Shown piece after piece: positions 17,181-24,604 of a stretch of 64,000 bases of DNA (positions are counted from its first letter, which is position 1; each line of letters begins with the position of its first letter). The notes under the pieces were generated by a model. That model worked only from the letters and a program-made list of their open reading frames with translations, was not told the origin of the DNA and did no database searches. Position numbers and translations under genes: made by a program. The stretch is from Ruminococcus sp. (lineage in GTDB: Bacteria > Bacillota > Clostridia > Oscillospirales > Acutalibacteraceae): contig JAFQPG010000014.1 in assembly GCA_017411835.1 (NCBI GenBank), positions 1-64,000 of the forward strand, given 5' to 3'.

Positions 17181-19703
17181 TTAGTTATCTAAATATTCTT
17201 CGCCAAGTTCCAAAACCTTTTCCGGTTTGTAGTCAATAAGCACTCTGGCCTTTTTAACAAAAGCTTTTGCCTTCTTCTTAGCATCTTTAAGTTGTTCGTT
17301 ATAAGTCTGCTCGAGAGCTTTCTTCTCTGCATTAAGACGAACAGTATATTTTTCTTCGTCTGTAAACGCGCAAGCGTTCAAGACTTCTTCGTCTTTCTTA
17401 GCAAGTTTTTCTTCAAAATCAGCTTTCATAGCTTCAAATCTTGCTTCGAAATCAGCAGTAATAGAAGCGATAGCTTCGTCTTTTTCGAGCTTTGCTGTAG
17501 CAACAGTCTGCTCCATCTGCGCAATTTTCTCTTCTTTTGCTAAAAGAGTAGCAACCTGAGAGCTTACAGTATTATTAAGTGCAACAGCCTCTGCTTTTGC
17601 TTCATTATATCTTGCTTCATACTTAGCAGATTCTTTCTTGCTGTTTTCAACTGACTCATCGCAGTTATCAATCTTAGACTGCAAAGCAGATTTTTCTTCA
17701 TTTAAGGTTGCAATAATTGCATCCTTAGCGGAAAGCATATTGAGGTGAACTCTGATTTGGTGATTAAGTTCATCTTCCTGTGCTTTGTTATCGCTGATTT
17801 GAGCGTTTAACTGATCTACTTCTTGTTGATGCTTGTCGTATTTATCAACAAGCTCGCTGTGCTCAGCTTCTAAAGTTGTAAGCTGAGTAGAAAGGTTTGA
17901 AATCTGCTCGTTTGCTGTAGAAAGCATTGAAGTCTTTTCAGTAAGCTCGGCACTTTGAGTGCTGATTGTAGCTTCGTGCTGAGCAACTGTTGATTTAAGA
18001 CTGTCGTTTTCAGCATTAATTTGTGTATTAGTATCACGAAGGTCGTTGATGCTTGAATTGAGCACAACAATTTGTGAAGACTGATCTTCAATAGTTTTTG
18101 ACTGAGAAGCAACTGTATCTTCAAGCTCTACGATATGAGCCTTATGCTCTTCAATCTGAGCGTTAAGCTCAGAAACAGTAGCTTCAAGACCAGATACCTT
18201 ATCGTTGAGGAAGTCTATTTGTGTAGCCTGCTCTTTGATAGTCTGAGCCTGCTGTGCAACAGTTTCTTCAAGCTGTGCAATCTTTGCGTTGAGCTCATCA
18301 ATCTTAGCGTTTAATGCGTCGATAGTGTTGTTGAGTTCAACAACCTTAGCCTCAAGAGTAGCAATAGTAGCAAGCTGTGCTGTGATGATAGCAGCCTGTT
18401 CCTCAACCTTAGCTTCGAGCTGTGCAATTTTAGCTTTGCATTCTTCGAGTTCTGTCTCGAGCTCTGCAACACGCTGGAGAGCAACTCTGAGTTCTTCTTT
18501 AGTTTCTTCGAGTTCTTTCTCTCTGACTTTCAGGAGAGTTTCTAACTCTTTAATTTTAATATCTTTTTGTCTGACCTTTTCCTTTTCCTGGTCAAGCTCA
18601 GTGGTGAGCTGAGCAATGATAAGCTCACGGTCTCTGACCTCTTTAAGGCGAATAGCCATTTCTTCGCGACGAGCTTCGTAAATCTGCTCTTCAAGCCATT
18701 TAGCCTGTTCTTCCTCAGGTCTGTTAGCTTCAGCCGCTCTGCGTTCGTTTTCAGCAACATACTCAGCGTGGAGCTTATCTTTAAGGGCTTTGTTGGTACT
18801 GATAGTCATAACAAAGTGTTGGAAAGCCATCACTTCATAAAGCTCTTTCTGAGTATCTGTATCCATTTCGCCGGAGAACTCATTAGCCTCAACAACATAA
18901 CCGGTCTTACGATAAGCTTCAATAAATGACCATAACTCGTTACATTTAGAGAAGTTAGGGTTCTTTTTGATACAGTTTGTTTTATTGATAGGAGAACGAA
19001 CCTGAATACAACCTTTGAGCTGCTGGATAAGGTTTGTATTAACAAAGTCCGTAAGCATCATACGAATACGCTCAATACGCTCGTAGTCAGTAAGATTAGA
19101 AATATCCTCATCTTTATCAATCTTATCACGGTCGTGTGATTCAGCCGCATAAGTCAGCTGGAATGCGAACATCTGATTGTTAAGATTAGCGTATCGCTTC
19201 ATCTCAATGTTCGTATAAGAGTCGTTTGGAGCTTCTTTTAAGGCTCTAAAACGAGCTTCAACGAAAGAAATTGTTTTATAAATAAGTGTGTATAAAAATC
19301 TGTTTTCATATGTAGCGTAGCTATCTTCACGGTGAGTGTTGAGAAGCTTTGATGGTGAAACTAAACCGTCAGCATCAACCTTTTGAATCAAGCTTGTGTG
19401 CTGAGTTAAGTGTCTTACAGCTTCTTTAGTAACCTGCTTAACCTTGTCTACACGGTCAACCTCTTCATAGGTCTCAATGAATTTTCTATCTTCACGGATG
19501 GCTTTGTCCATATAAGGAAGTACTTCCTCAATCTTTTCAACCCATTCCATATCGATGACACGGTTGTATGCGTTACCGGCAAGAATATCCTTTCCGGTAT
19601 CGCTATCTGCGAGAGCCCCTGTTAAATATCCTCTTGTATAGTCGCCGTCCAGTGTCTGCTGCATTTCAGCATACGCTCTGTAATATCTGCTATAGTCTAA
19701 CAT
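17181..19703 (-). CDS. Cytoplasmic long coiled-coil protein with DUF2357-like head, partner of the AAA+ ATPase
   Basis: This protein of about 840 residues has no signal or membrane segment. Residues 1-310 form a globular head containing an ENRF motif (133-136) inside YENRFLYTLIYKT, typical of DUF2357 proteins that accompany McrB-like ATPases. Residues about 320-800 are almost pure heptad coiled coil. It includes three consecutive repeat units beginning at about 429, 478 and 527 (49, 49 and 42 residues) and a lysine-rich end. No PD-(D/E)XK nuclease motif is visible, unlike McrC. The ATG at 19703 is preferred because GGTGAG lies 7 bases upstream; the ATG at 19718 has no well-placed site. It lies 41 bases after the AAA+ gene, so the two probably act together. 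Confidence 0.7.
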   Translation of the reverse strand: MLDYSRYYRAYAEMQQTLDGDYTRGYLTGALADSDTGKDILAGNAYNRVIDMEWVEKIEEVLPYMDKAIREDRKFIETYEEVDRVDKVKQVTKEAVRHLTQHTSLIQKVDADGLVSPSKLLNTHREDSYATYENRFLYTLIYKTISFVEARFRALKEAPNDSYTNIEMKRYANLNNQMFAFQLTYAAESHDRDKIDKDEDISNLTDYERIERIRMMLTDFVNTNLIQQLKGCIQVRSPINKTNCIKKNPNFSKCNELWSFIEAYRKTGYVVEANEFSGEMDTDTQKELYEVMAFQHFVMTISTNKALKDKLHAEYVAENERRAAEANRPEEEQAKWLEEQIYEARREEMAIRLKEVRDRELIIAQLTTELDQEKEKVRQKDIKIKELETLLKVREKELEETKEELRVALQRVAELETELEECKAKIAQLEAKVEEQAAIITAQLATIATLEAKVVELNNTIDALNAKIDELNAKIAQLEETVAQQAQTIKEQATQIDFLNDKVSGLEATVSELNAQIEEHKAHIVELEDTVASQSKTIEDQSSQIVVLNSSINDLRDTNTQINAENDSLKSTVAQHEATISTQSAELTEKTSMLSTANEQISNLSTQLTTLEAEHSELVDKYDKHQQEVDQLNAQISDNKAQEDELNHQIRVHLNMLSAKDAIIATLNEEKSALQSKIDNCDESVENSKKESAKYEARYNEAKAEAVALNNTVSSQVATLLAKEEKIAQMEQTVATAKLEKDEAIASITADFEARFEAMKADFEEKLAKKDEEVLNACAFTDEEKYTVRLNAEKKALEQTYNEQLKDAKKKAKAFVKKARVLIDYKPEKVLELGEEYLDN

Positions 19704-19744
19704 GGGGGCGCTCACCATCCTTTAATTGAAGTTAAATTCTAAAA

Positions 19745-21277
19745 TTACATCATCTTCTGAAGCATACGAACATATTCTTTACACTCGTTCATATTTTCTT
19801 TACCAAAGAGCTGGTCAAGCTGTTGTACAAGACCATCAATTTCATCACGGATATAAGAAATGTTTAATGCTTCGAATTTTCTGAATACCTTTTTAGCAAG
19901 GCAATAGTCAATACCGTCAACCTCTGTACCGCCGCAACCAACGTAAGCAGGTACGAAGTCCTTCATCTGCTTCATAACACGGTTACCAAACGCAATTCTG
20001 AAATGCTCGATAACATAGTCGTCGAGGATCTCAATCTTCTTGAGGTTTTCTTCAGAAATCGGGTTAGCGGCAACAGCTTCTTCTAAAAGCTTTGTAAGGT
20101 ATTTATAGTTAATAAAGATAGGTTCTGTGTCAGGTGCTTCAAATGGCTTACCTTTTGTATTAATATCGATAGGCAGAGCACGGTCGTAAACCTTATCTGT
20201 GATAGCGAATGTAGAGTCGTCGTTGTTAGCTGTACCAACATACCAGATGTTGTCAGGTACAACGATTTTACCGTCTGTAAAGTGTGCAGGGTCATCAGGC
20301 CATGGAGCTGATACGAGCTCGATAATCCACTCGTCGTGAGCAGGCATTTCGAGGATAGACAGCATCTCAGCAAAGTAATACTCGACACGAGCGATGTTCA
20401 TTTCGTCGAGGATAACAACGTAAACGTTTTCGTTATATGAAGCCTCATAAAGAGCACGTAAGAGTTCAGTTTCATTGTACTTCTTTGTAAATTCGTTGAA
20501 GTAACCGAAAAGCTCAGTACGGTCACGCCATGAAGGCTGAACTGATGCGATAATAGCAGGGTTTTGAACAAACTTACCAAATGCGTATGGAAGGGAAGTT
20601 TTACCGGTACCGGAAATACCCTGTAAGATAATCAAACGGGTTGAAGCAAAACCTGCGATAAAGCAACGTAAAATCTTAATATCATAAAAGAGCTTAAGTC
20701 TTGAGCAAGCAAAGTTTCTGAATCTGTCGCAGAACTGCGGAAGTGTGATTTCCCAATCGTACTCTGGTGGCTGATAATCTGCCCACTCTTCGTCGATAGC
20801 GATAAGCTTGTTGAAACGACCGCCTTTTGCTTCTTCTTCGCCGTTGTTTAAAGCTTCCATTTCTTCGCCTGTAAGCTCAGAAATTTCGTTAGGGTTAAGA
20901 CCAATCTGTGAAACTTTCATAGAGAGGATCTTGTCTTTCTCAAGATTAAGACGCATAACCTCTTTAGTTAAAGCGTTAACTTCGTCTATAAGGTCATTAG
21001 TATCCTTAGCTTTTCTCTTAAAGCGTGCAAATTTCTTAAGAGATGTAACAATAAAGAAGATAATGATACCAAGCACAGCAGCAAGCAACACGATTGCGAT
21101 AACCGCAATAACCCATGTTAAGCCTCCGAGTGTTGTAGTATAATTTTCAATAATTTTGATATATTCAGGGAAGTTGAACATACCCAGAATGCCCTTTCCT
21201 ACGCCAACAATAGCGCCCCAGATAGAGCCAAAGAACTGACCTAAAAAGTCAAATAAAAATTTGAAGATGGTATCCAT
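19745..21277 (-). CDS. Membrane-anchored McrB-like AAA+ ATPase
   Basis: This 510-residue protein has two hydrophobic segments at the N-terminus (about 8-34 and 52-80), a basic and coiled linker (81-150), then an AAA+ domain. Walker A is GISGTGKT at 220-227 and Walker B is VVILDEMN at 287-294. A sensor-like GTANND follows, then an arginine in YDRALPIDI. The LDEMNIARVEYYFAEML stretch is typical of the McrB/AAA_5 group. McrB normally drives a restriction nuclease, but here the ATPase is tethered to the membrane. It sits between a signal peptidase gene and a coiled-coil gene. I infer a motor for assembly or export of the surface proteins. Confidence 0.8.
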   Translation of the reverse strand: MDTIFKFLFDFLGQFFGSIWGAIVGVGKGILGMFNFPEYIKIIENYTTTLGGLTWVIAVIAIVLLAAVLGIIIFFIVTSLKKFARFKRKAKDTNDLIDEVNALTKEVMRLNLEKDKILSMKVSQIGLNPNEISELTGEEMEALNNGEEEAKGGRFNKLIAIDEEWADYQPPEYDWEITLPQFCDRFRNFACSRLKLFYDIKILRCFIAGFASTRLIILQGISGTGKTSLPYAFGKFVQNPAIIASVQPSWRDRTELFGYFNEFTKKYNETELLRALYEASYNENVYVVILDEMNIARVEYYFAEMLSILEMPAHDEWIIELVSAPWPDDPAHFTDGKIVVPDNIWYVGTANNDDSTFAITDKVYDRALPIDINTKGKPFEAPDTEPIFINYKYLTKLLEEAVAANPISEENLKKIEILDDYVIEHFRIAFGNRVMKQMKDFVPAYVGCGGTEVDGIDYCLAKKVFRKFEALNISYIRDEIDGLVQQLDQLFGKENMNECKEYVRMLQKMM

Positions 21278-21328
21278 AATACTTGCTCCTTTATCGTTTT
21301 AGCAATCTATAAAATAACGCAACAAACC

Positions 21329-21350
21329 TTTCTGTATATTAATACAGAAA
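21329..21350 (-). other. Intercistronic RNA hairpin between the signal peptidase and AAA+ genes
   Basis: TTTCTGTAT and ATACAGAAA form a perfect 9-bp stem with a 4-base loop, in the 127-base gap after the signal peptidase gene. No T-run follows on the minus strand, so a full terminator is unlikely. It may be a processing or mRNA-stability site that separates the subunit genes from the motor genes. Confidence 0.45.
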
Positions 21351-21404
21351 AGTCGGTTCTGATTATTTCCTAATTTAGAGGGCTTAATCAATTACGTTTT
21401 AAGA

Positions 21405-22241
21405 TTAAGCCTGTGGCTCGTCTGACTTTACTTCTTCCCCATTTTCTGCGGAAGTTTCTTCAGTCTCGATTTTATCGGAAGTTTCACTTACTTCCTGAGC
21501 CTTTTTAAATGCCATAAATTGTTTAAACTGTTCGTATTCTTCAGCAGACATCTGTGGCGCAGAACTGTCTGCATCATTAGATTTATTATTTTCGTTTTCT
21601 TCCTGTGCTTTTGCAGCCTTGTACTGCACAGCGTTGATAACAACCTTAACCAGTACATAAAGGAAGAAGAAAATCATTGGTAAAAGGATGCAAAGGAAGA
21701 AGCCTAGCTGTGAGTTAATAAACTCATAAACCTTGCCAACACCTTTTAACACAGTACCCTGATAGTCATCAGAATAGAAAACTGCACCGATTTTATCGGC
21801 GGTAAGATATCTTTCAACTACTTCTTGATCAGGTAATTGGGAAACTTGACGATTGTCGCCCTGTGTCTGATAAACTGCGTAACCATTATGCTCAGCAACA
21901 TCAACGATTCTATGACAGATAAGCTGTTCGCCTAAATGTTCATTGCCCTGTAAATAGCCTTTATATGTAACGATGTCGCCTTCTTCGTAAGTCTTTTCTA
22001 AATCAAATTTAGTAGCTTTGCCAATAATGACATCGCCACTTTTGAAATCGCCACCCTCATAATCAGGTGAGCCGCCATCCATAGAATCAGACATAACGAC
22101 TTGAATTGTGTAACCAAAAACGGTCGAAATACCGGAAGATTTAGAAGTTAGCGCAAGAGTAGCTACTAAAACAGACACAACTAAAACCAAAACTATTAAA
22201 ATGTTAATTATTGTATTAAAAATACCCTTTACTACCTTCAT
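21405..22241 (-). CDS. SipW-type signal peptidase I (second of two in the locus)
   Basis: This 278-residue membrane protease has an N-terminal anchor at about 10-32 and a second one at about 180-203. A charged cytoplasmic tail rich in Glu, Ala and Lys follows. The catalytic residues are Ser53 in MSDSM and His110 in LICHRI, with Asp129 in QGDN completing the S26B signature. A short Gly/Asp-rich insertion follows the serine (DGGSPDYEGGD), where the first peptidase has a plain MEP. That difference suggests a different substrate range. It follows the major-subunit gene after a 326-base gap filled with palindromes. The start is clear, with AGGAG upstream. Confidence 0.9.
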   Translation of the reverse strand: MKVVKGIFNTIINILIVLVLVVSVLVATLALTSKSSGISTVFGYTIQVVMSDSMDGGSPDYEGGDFKSGDVIIGKATKFDLEKTYEEGDIVTYKGYLQGNEHLGEQLICHRIVDVAEHNGYAVYQTQGDNRQVSQLPDQEVVERYLTADKIGAVFYSDDYQGTVLKGVGKVYEFINSQLGFFLCILLPMIFFFLYVLVKVVINAVQYKAAKAQEENENNKSNDADSSAPQMSAEEYEQFKQFMAFKKAQEVSETSDKIETEETSAENGEEVKSDEPQA

Positions 22242-22261
22242 AAAAACTCCTAAAAAAATAA

Positions 22262-22530
22262 AATAAGCAGGGGCGACCGATGGTCGCTAAAGGGACAATA
22301 GATATCGCCCGATTAAAACATATAGGGACGGATGTCATCCGCCTTTGTGGGACGTCGAGGACGGTACGGCTTTGCCCAAACCCTTTTGTCCTTCGGACAT
22401 TTCCCCTATTAGGAGAATCTCGTCCCCTACATTTAAATATTAAGCATTATTGTCGGGATGGCGTACCTCCCGCAATACACGCCAATAAAAGGTTGTCGTA
22501 TGTGGCTCCCATAAGGGAGCCACGAACAAC
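22262..22530. repeat. Intergenic mosaic of short perfect palindromes
   Basis: This non-coding stretch of about 270 bases is GC-richer than its surroundings. It contains at least five tight hairpins: 22273-22287 (GCGACC/GGTCGC), 22329-22341 (CGGATG/CATCCG), 22387-22399 (TGTCC/GGACA), 22454-22472 (CGGGA/TCCCG) and 22502-22523 (GTGGCTCCC/GGGAGCCAC). It fills the gap between the major-subunit gene and the second signal peptidase. No gene or T-run was found. The style resembles dispersed intergenic repeats of gut Clostridia (the AGGGGCGACC-type start), but family membership cannot be proved from one copy. As RNA it could lower downstream expression relative to the subunit. Confidence 0.6.
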
Positions 22531-22567
22531 ATTCAATTAATAATATCAGTAAAATTTTCAGTTAAAA

Positions 22568-23407
22568 TTAAGCAACGAGTTTGAAGTCAACTTTAACGTC
22601 ACTAATAATCTGAGCAGCGTTAACGCTACCAACGTTGTCAGAGTAGCAAGCGGCATCCTGACCATCGAGGTAAACGTAAACTGTTACTTTCTTAGCAGCA
22701 TTTTCTGCTGTTGAAAGACCTGTGATACCACAATCTAAGCTCTTAACGCCGGTAGCAGCTTCAAGAACTGTAAAGTCTGCAGTTGTACCATCAACAGCTG
22801 TTAATACGCCGTGTGCACCAGCGATGCTTGTAGCGTATGTGCCGAGAACCTTACCGTCAGGACCAGCAATAGCAACACGGATAGCAGAAAGCATTGAAGG
22901 GTTGCCAGTAGCAGCTGTGATTGTTACGCCTGTAAGCTGAATTTTAGCAGCATCTTCTGCAGCAGAACCGTCAGAAAGTCTGAAGAATACGTCCTCAGCA
23001 AAGAAAGACTCGTCAGGAGCAGCACCAAGAGTAACACCATCAGCCTTGCTGTTTTCCCAGCTCTTTGAATCAGCAGCAGCGATAGTTGTCATTGTACCGT
23101 CAGCCTGATTCTGTGTAACTGGCTGGAGGTCTAAGATAGTTTTGTCAGGACCATAAGTTTTAGTCTCTGCACCCTCTTCAGAAGTAACCATAGCATTTAA
23201 GTATGCTGTGTGGCCCCATACTGGGTGAGTTTCTGTCTTAATAACAAGACCTGAAGAAGCTGTTGTTTTGAACGCAAGACCCTGAGCGTCAGCATAAGGG
23301 TTAGCTGCGAACCATGCAAATGTTGCAGAACCAAGAGCTACTAAAGCTACGAGGAGCATAGCAACTGAAGACAATAAAGCCTTCTTTCTGAATGTTGTGT
23401 TTTTCAT
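22568..23407 (-). CDS. Probable major TasA-like fibre subunit
   Basis: This 279-residue protein has a textbook SipW-type signal anchor: basic MKNTTFRKKA, a hydrophobic core to residue 27, then ATFAWF (28-33). The mature part is Ala/Thr/Val-rich, acidic and beta-prone. It carries AIRVAI near 174 and YLDGQDAAC, a variant of the W-x-E-G-x-D-P-x-C motif, near its end. It looks like the main subunit for four reasons. It is compact with no added modules, its codon use is more GC-rich than its neighbours, it has a strong Shine-Dalgarno (AAGGAGGA), and it has its own candidate promoter and a leader hairpin. The nearest known families are TasA and camelysin. The role as fibre subunit is inferred. Confidence 0.75.
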   Translation of the reverse strand: MKNTTFRKKALLSSVAMLLVALVALGSATFAWFAANPYADAQGLAFKTTASSGLVIKTETHPVWGHTAYLNAMVTSEEGAETKTYGPDKTILDLQPVTQNQADGTMTTIAAADSKSWENSKADGVTLGAAPDESFFAEDVFFRLSDGSAAEDAAKIQLTGVTITAATGNPSMLSAIRVAIAGPDGKVLGTYATSIAGAHGVLTAVDGTTADFTVLEAATGVKSLDCGITGLSTAENAAKKVTVYVYLDGQDAACYSDNVGSVNAAQIISDVKVDFKLVA

Positions 23408-23456
23408 GAGAAATTCCTCCTTAAATTGTATCCCCCAAAAACACGCAGGGGATTGT

Positions 23457-23485
23457 TTAATAAATAAATATATTTAACTTTGCAA
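23457..23485 (-). promoter_or_regulatory. Candidate internal promoter for the major subunit gene
   Basis: On the minus strand TTGCAA and TATTAA are 17 bases apart. Transcription would start near 23450, giving a leader of about 43 bases. The leader holds a stem ATCCCC/GGGGAT (about 23430-23453) just before the ribosome-binding site, which could stabilise an abundant message. The -10 box matches the consensus only partly. Confidence 0.45.
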
Positions 23486-23546
23486 GTACGCCTTACAAAG
23501 AAAATACCAAAAGTAAGCGTCCGAGTACACCGTCACAAATAATGCA

Positions 23547-23706
23547 GGCTACGCACCTCGGCTATTAAAGTATCAAGCCTCGTTGTGCTGCGCTGTTCCT
23601 CAAAAGTCCACAGTCTCGCATTGATTTTCTGCGTAGACTTCGTCTACTACGAAAATGCAGACTCATCTTTGACTTTATGAGGGCTACGCACCTCGGCTCT
23701 TAAAGT
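23547..23706. repeat. Pair of 25-base direct repeats flanking an intergenic insert
   Basis: Copies at 23547-23571 and 23682-23706 differ at one base (GGCTACGCACCTCGGCT, then A or C, then TTAAAGT). The right copy runs across the stop codon (23700-23702) of the upstream gene. The unique DNA between them contains the perfect hairpin GTAGAC-TTC-GTCTAC at 23633-23647. No open frame or terminator is visible. The arrangement suggests insertion or duplication at the 3' end of the gene ending at 23700. Confidence 0.65.
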
Positions 23707-24551
23707 TCTTCACCTTCAACATTGAAGAACCACTGCATCTTAACAAAACCACCCATAATGTCGTTGATGCACTCAGGGTCGTTACCCTCAATCCAGGTAA
23801 CGATTGTGTACTTAACGGTTTCGTCAGGCTTGATGTTCTCAGTTTTGTCGTTAAAGATAACGTAGTCTTCGAGGTTTAAATCGTCAGCACCTTCGACAAA
23901 TTCGAAATTAACGATATCCTCAAGCTGTGACTTATCACGATTCTTCTGAGCGTAGATAGTAGGCTCACCGTTTTTATATACCATGATTCTAAGTGCTTCG
24001 TCTGCGTTTTTAGCGATACCAGTAAACTGGAGCGTGCTTTCGTAGTCGAGAGTCTGTGAACCATTGTTTGTAAGATAGAAGGTGTAAGCTAAGTAGTTTT
24101 GTCCGTTGTGGGAACCATCAGCCTCGTCATTTAAGTCTTTTGGCAACCAATCATATGTAATGTTAGTAACTTCGGTTACGTTTTGCGCGGAGAGCTGAAG
24201 CGCAGGGTCATTAACAGAACCATCTTCGTTTAAAGATTCGCTGATAACGATGCCTTCTTTTGCCGCACCGTTTTCAACAGAAATAACAAGGTCACCTATA
24301 GTGGTAAGCAACCAACCAACAAACCATAAGATAAGTAAAACAAGAACAGCGACAACCATCGCAACGCCCAAGCGACGTTTCCAGATAACTGACTTTGCGA
24401 GGTCTTTACTGTCTCTACGAGCAGAATAGCGGTTGAAAATACGGCTTGTACCAGCACGATTAACCTGCGCTTCGCCTTTGTTATCTAATCTCTCAAGCTC
24501 GTGCGGAGAGAACGGCTCATTATTCACTTTATTTTTTCCGAAAATAGGCAT
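23700..24551 (-). CDS. Membrane-anchored TasA-like protein with a cytoplasmic head, possible fibre base
   Basis: This 283-residue protein has a hydrophilic, basic cytoplasmic region (about 1-60), one membrane segment (about 63-88) and an extracellular domain. The extracellular part has a YTFYLTNNGSQTLDY strand, ALRIMVY and WIEGNDPEC near its end, so it belongs to the same family as the other subunits. It lacks the TFAWF cleavage block, so it probably stays in the membrane and could anchor the assembly. The ATG at 24551 is chosen because GGAGG lies 8 bases upstream; an upstream GTG lies inside that site. It follows the first gene by 53 bases. Confidence 0.7.
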   Translation of the reverse strand: MPIFGKNKVNNEPFSPHELERLDNKGEAQVNRAGTSRIFNRYSARRDSKDLAKSVIWKRRLGVAMVVAVLVLLILWFVGWLLTTIGDLVISVENGAAKEGIVISESLNEDGSVNDPALQLSAQNVTEVTNITYDWLPKDLNDEADGSHNGQNYLAYTFYLTNNGSQTLDYESTLQFTGIAKNADEALRIMVYKNGEPTIYAQKNRDKSQLEDIVNFEFVEGADDLNLEDYVIFNDKTENIKPDETVKYTIVTWIEGNDPECINDIMGGFVKMQWFFNVEGEEL

Positions 24552-24604
24552 CAGAGCCACCTCCGTAAACTATGTAAGACTATATACTATATATAATGTA
24601 ATAA

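Noticed and set aside
18289-18929. Ser/Phe-rich plus-strand frames opposite the coiled-coil gene
   Set aside because: Such long antisense frames are expected opposite Glu/Lys/Gln-rich coiled coil; no start signals.
17181-21277. McrBC restriction or other defence system
   Set aside because: The ATPase is McrB-like, but there is no nuclease domain in the partner, no methylase or defence gene nearby, and both genes sit among exported-protein genes.
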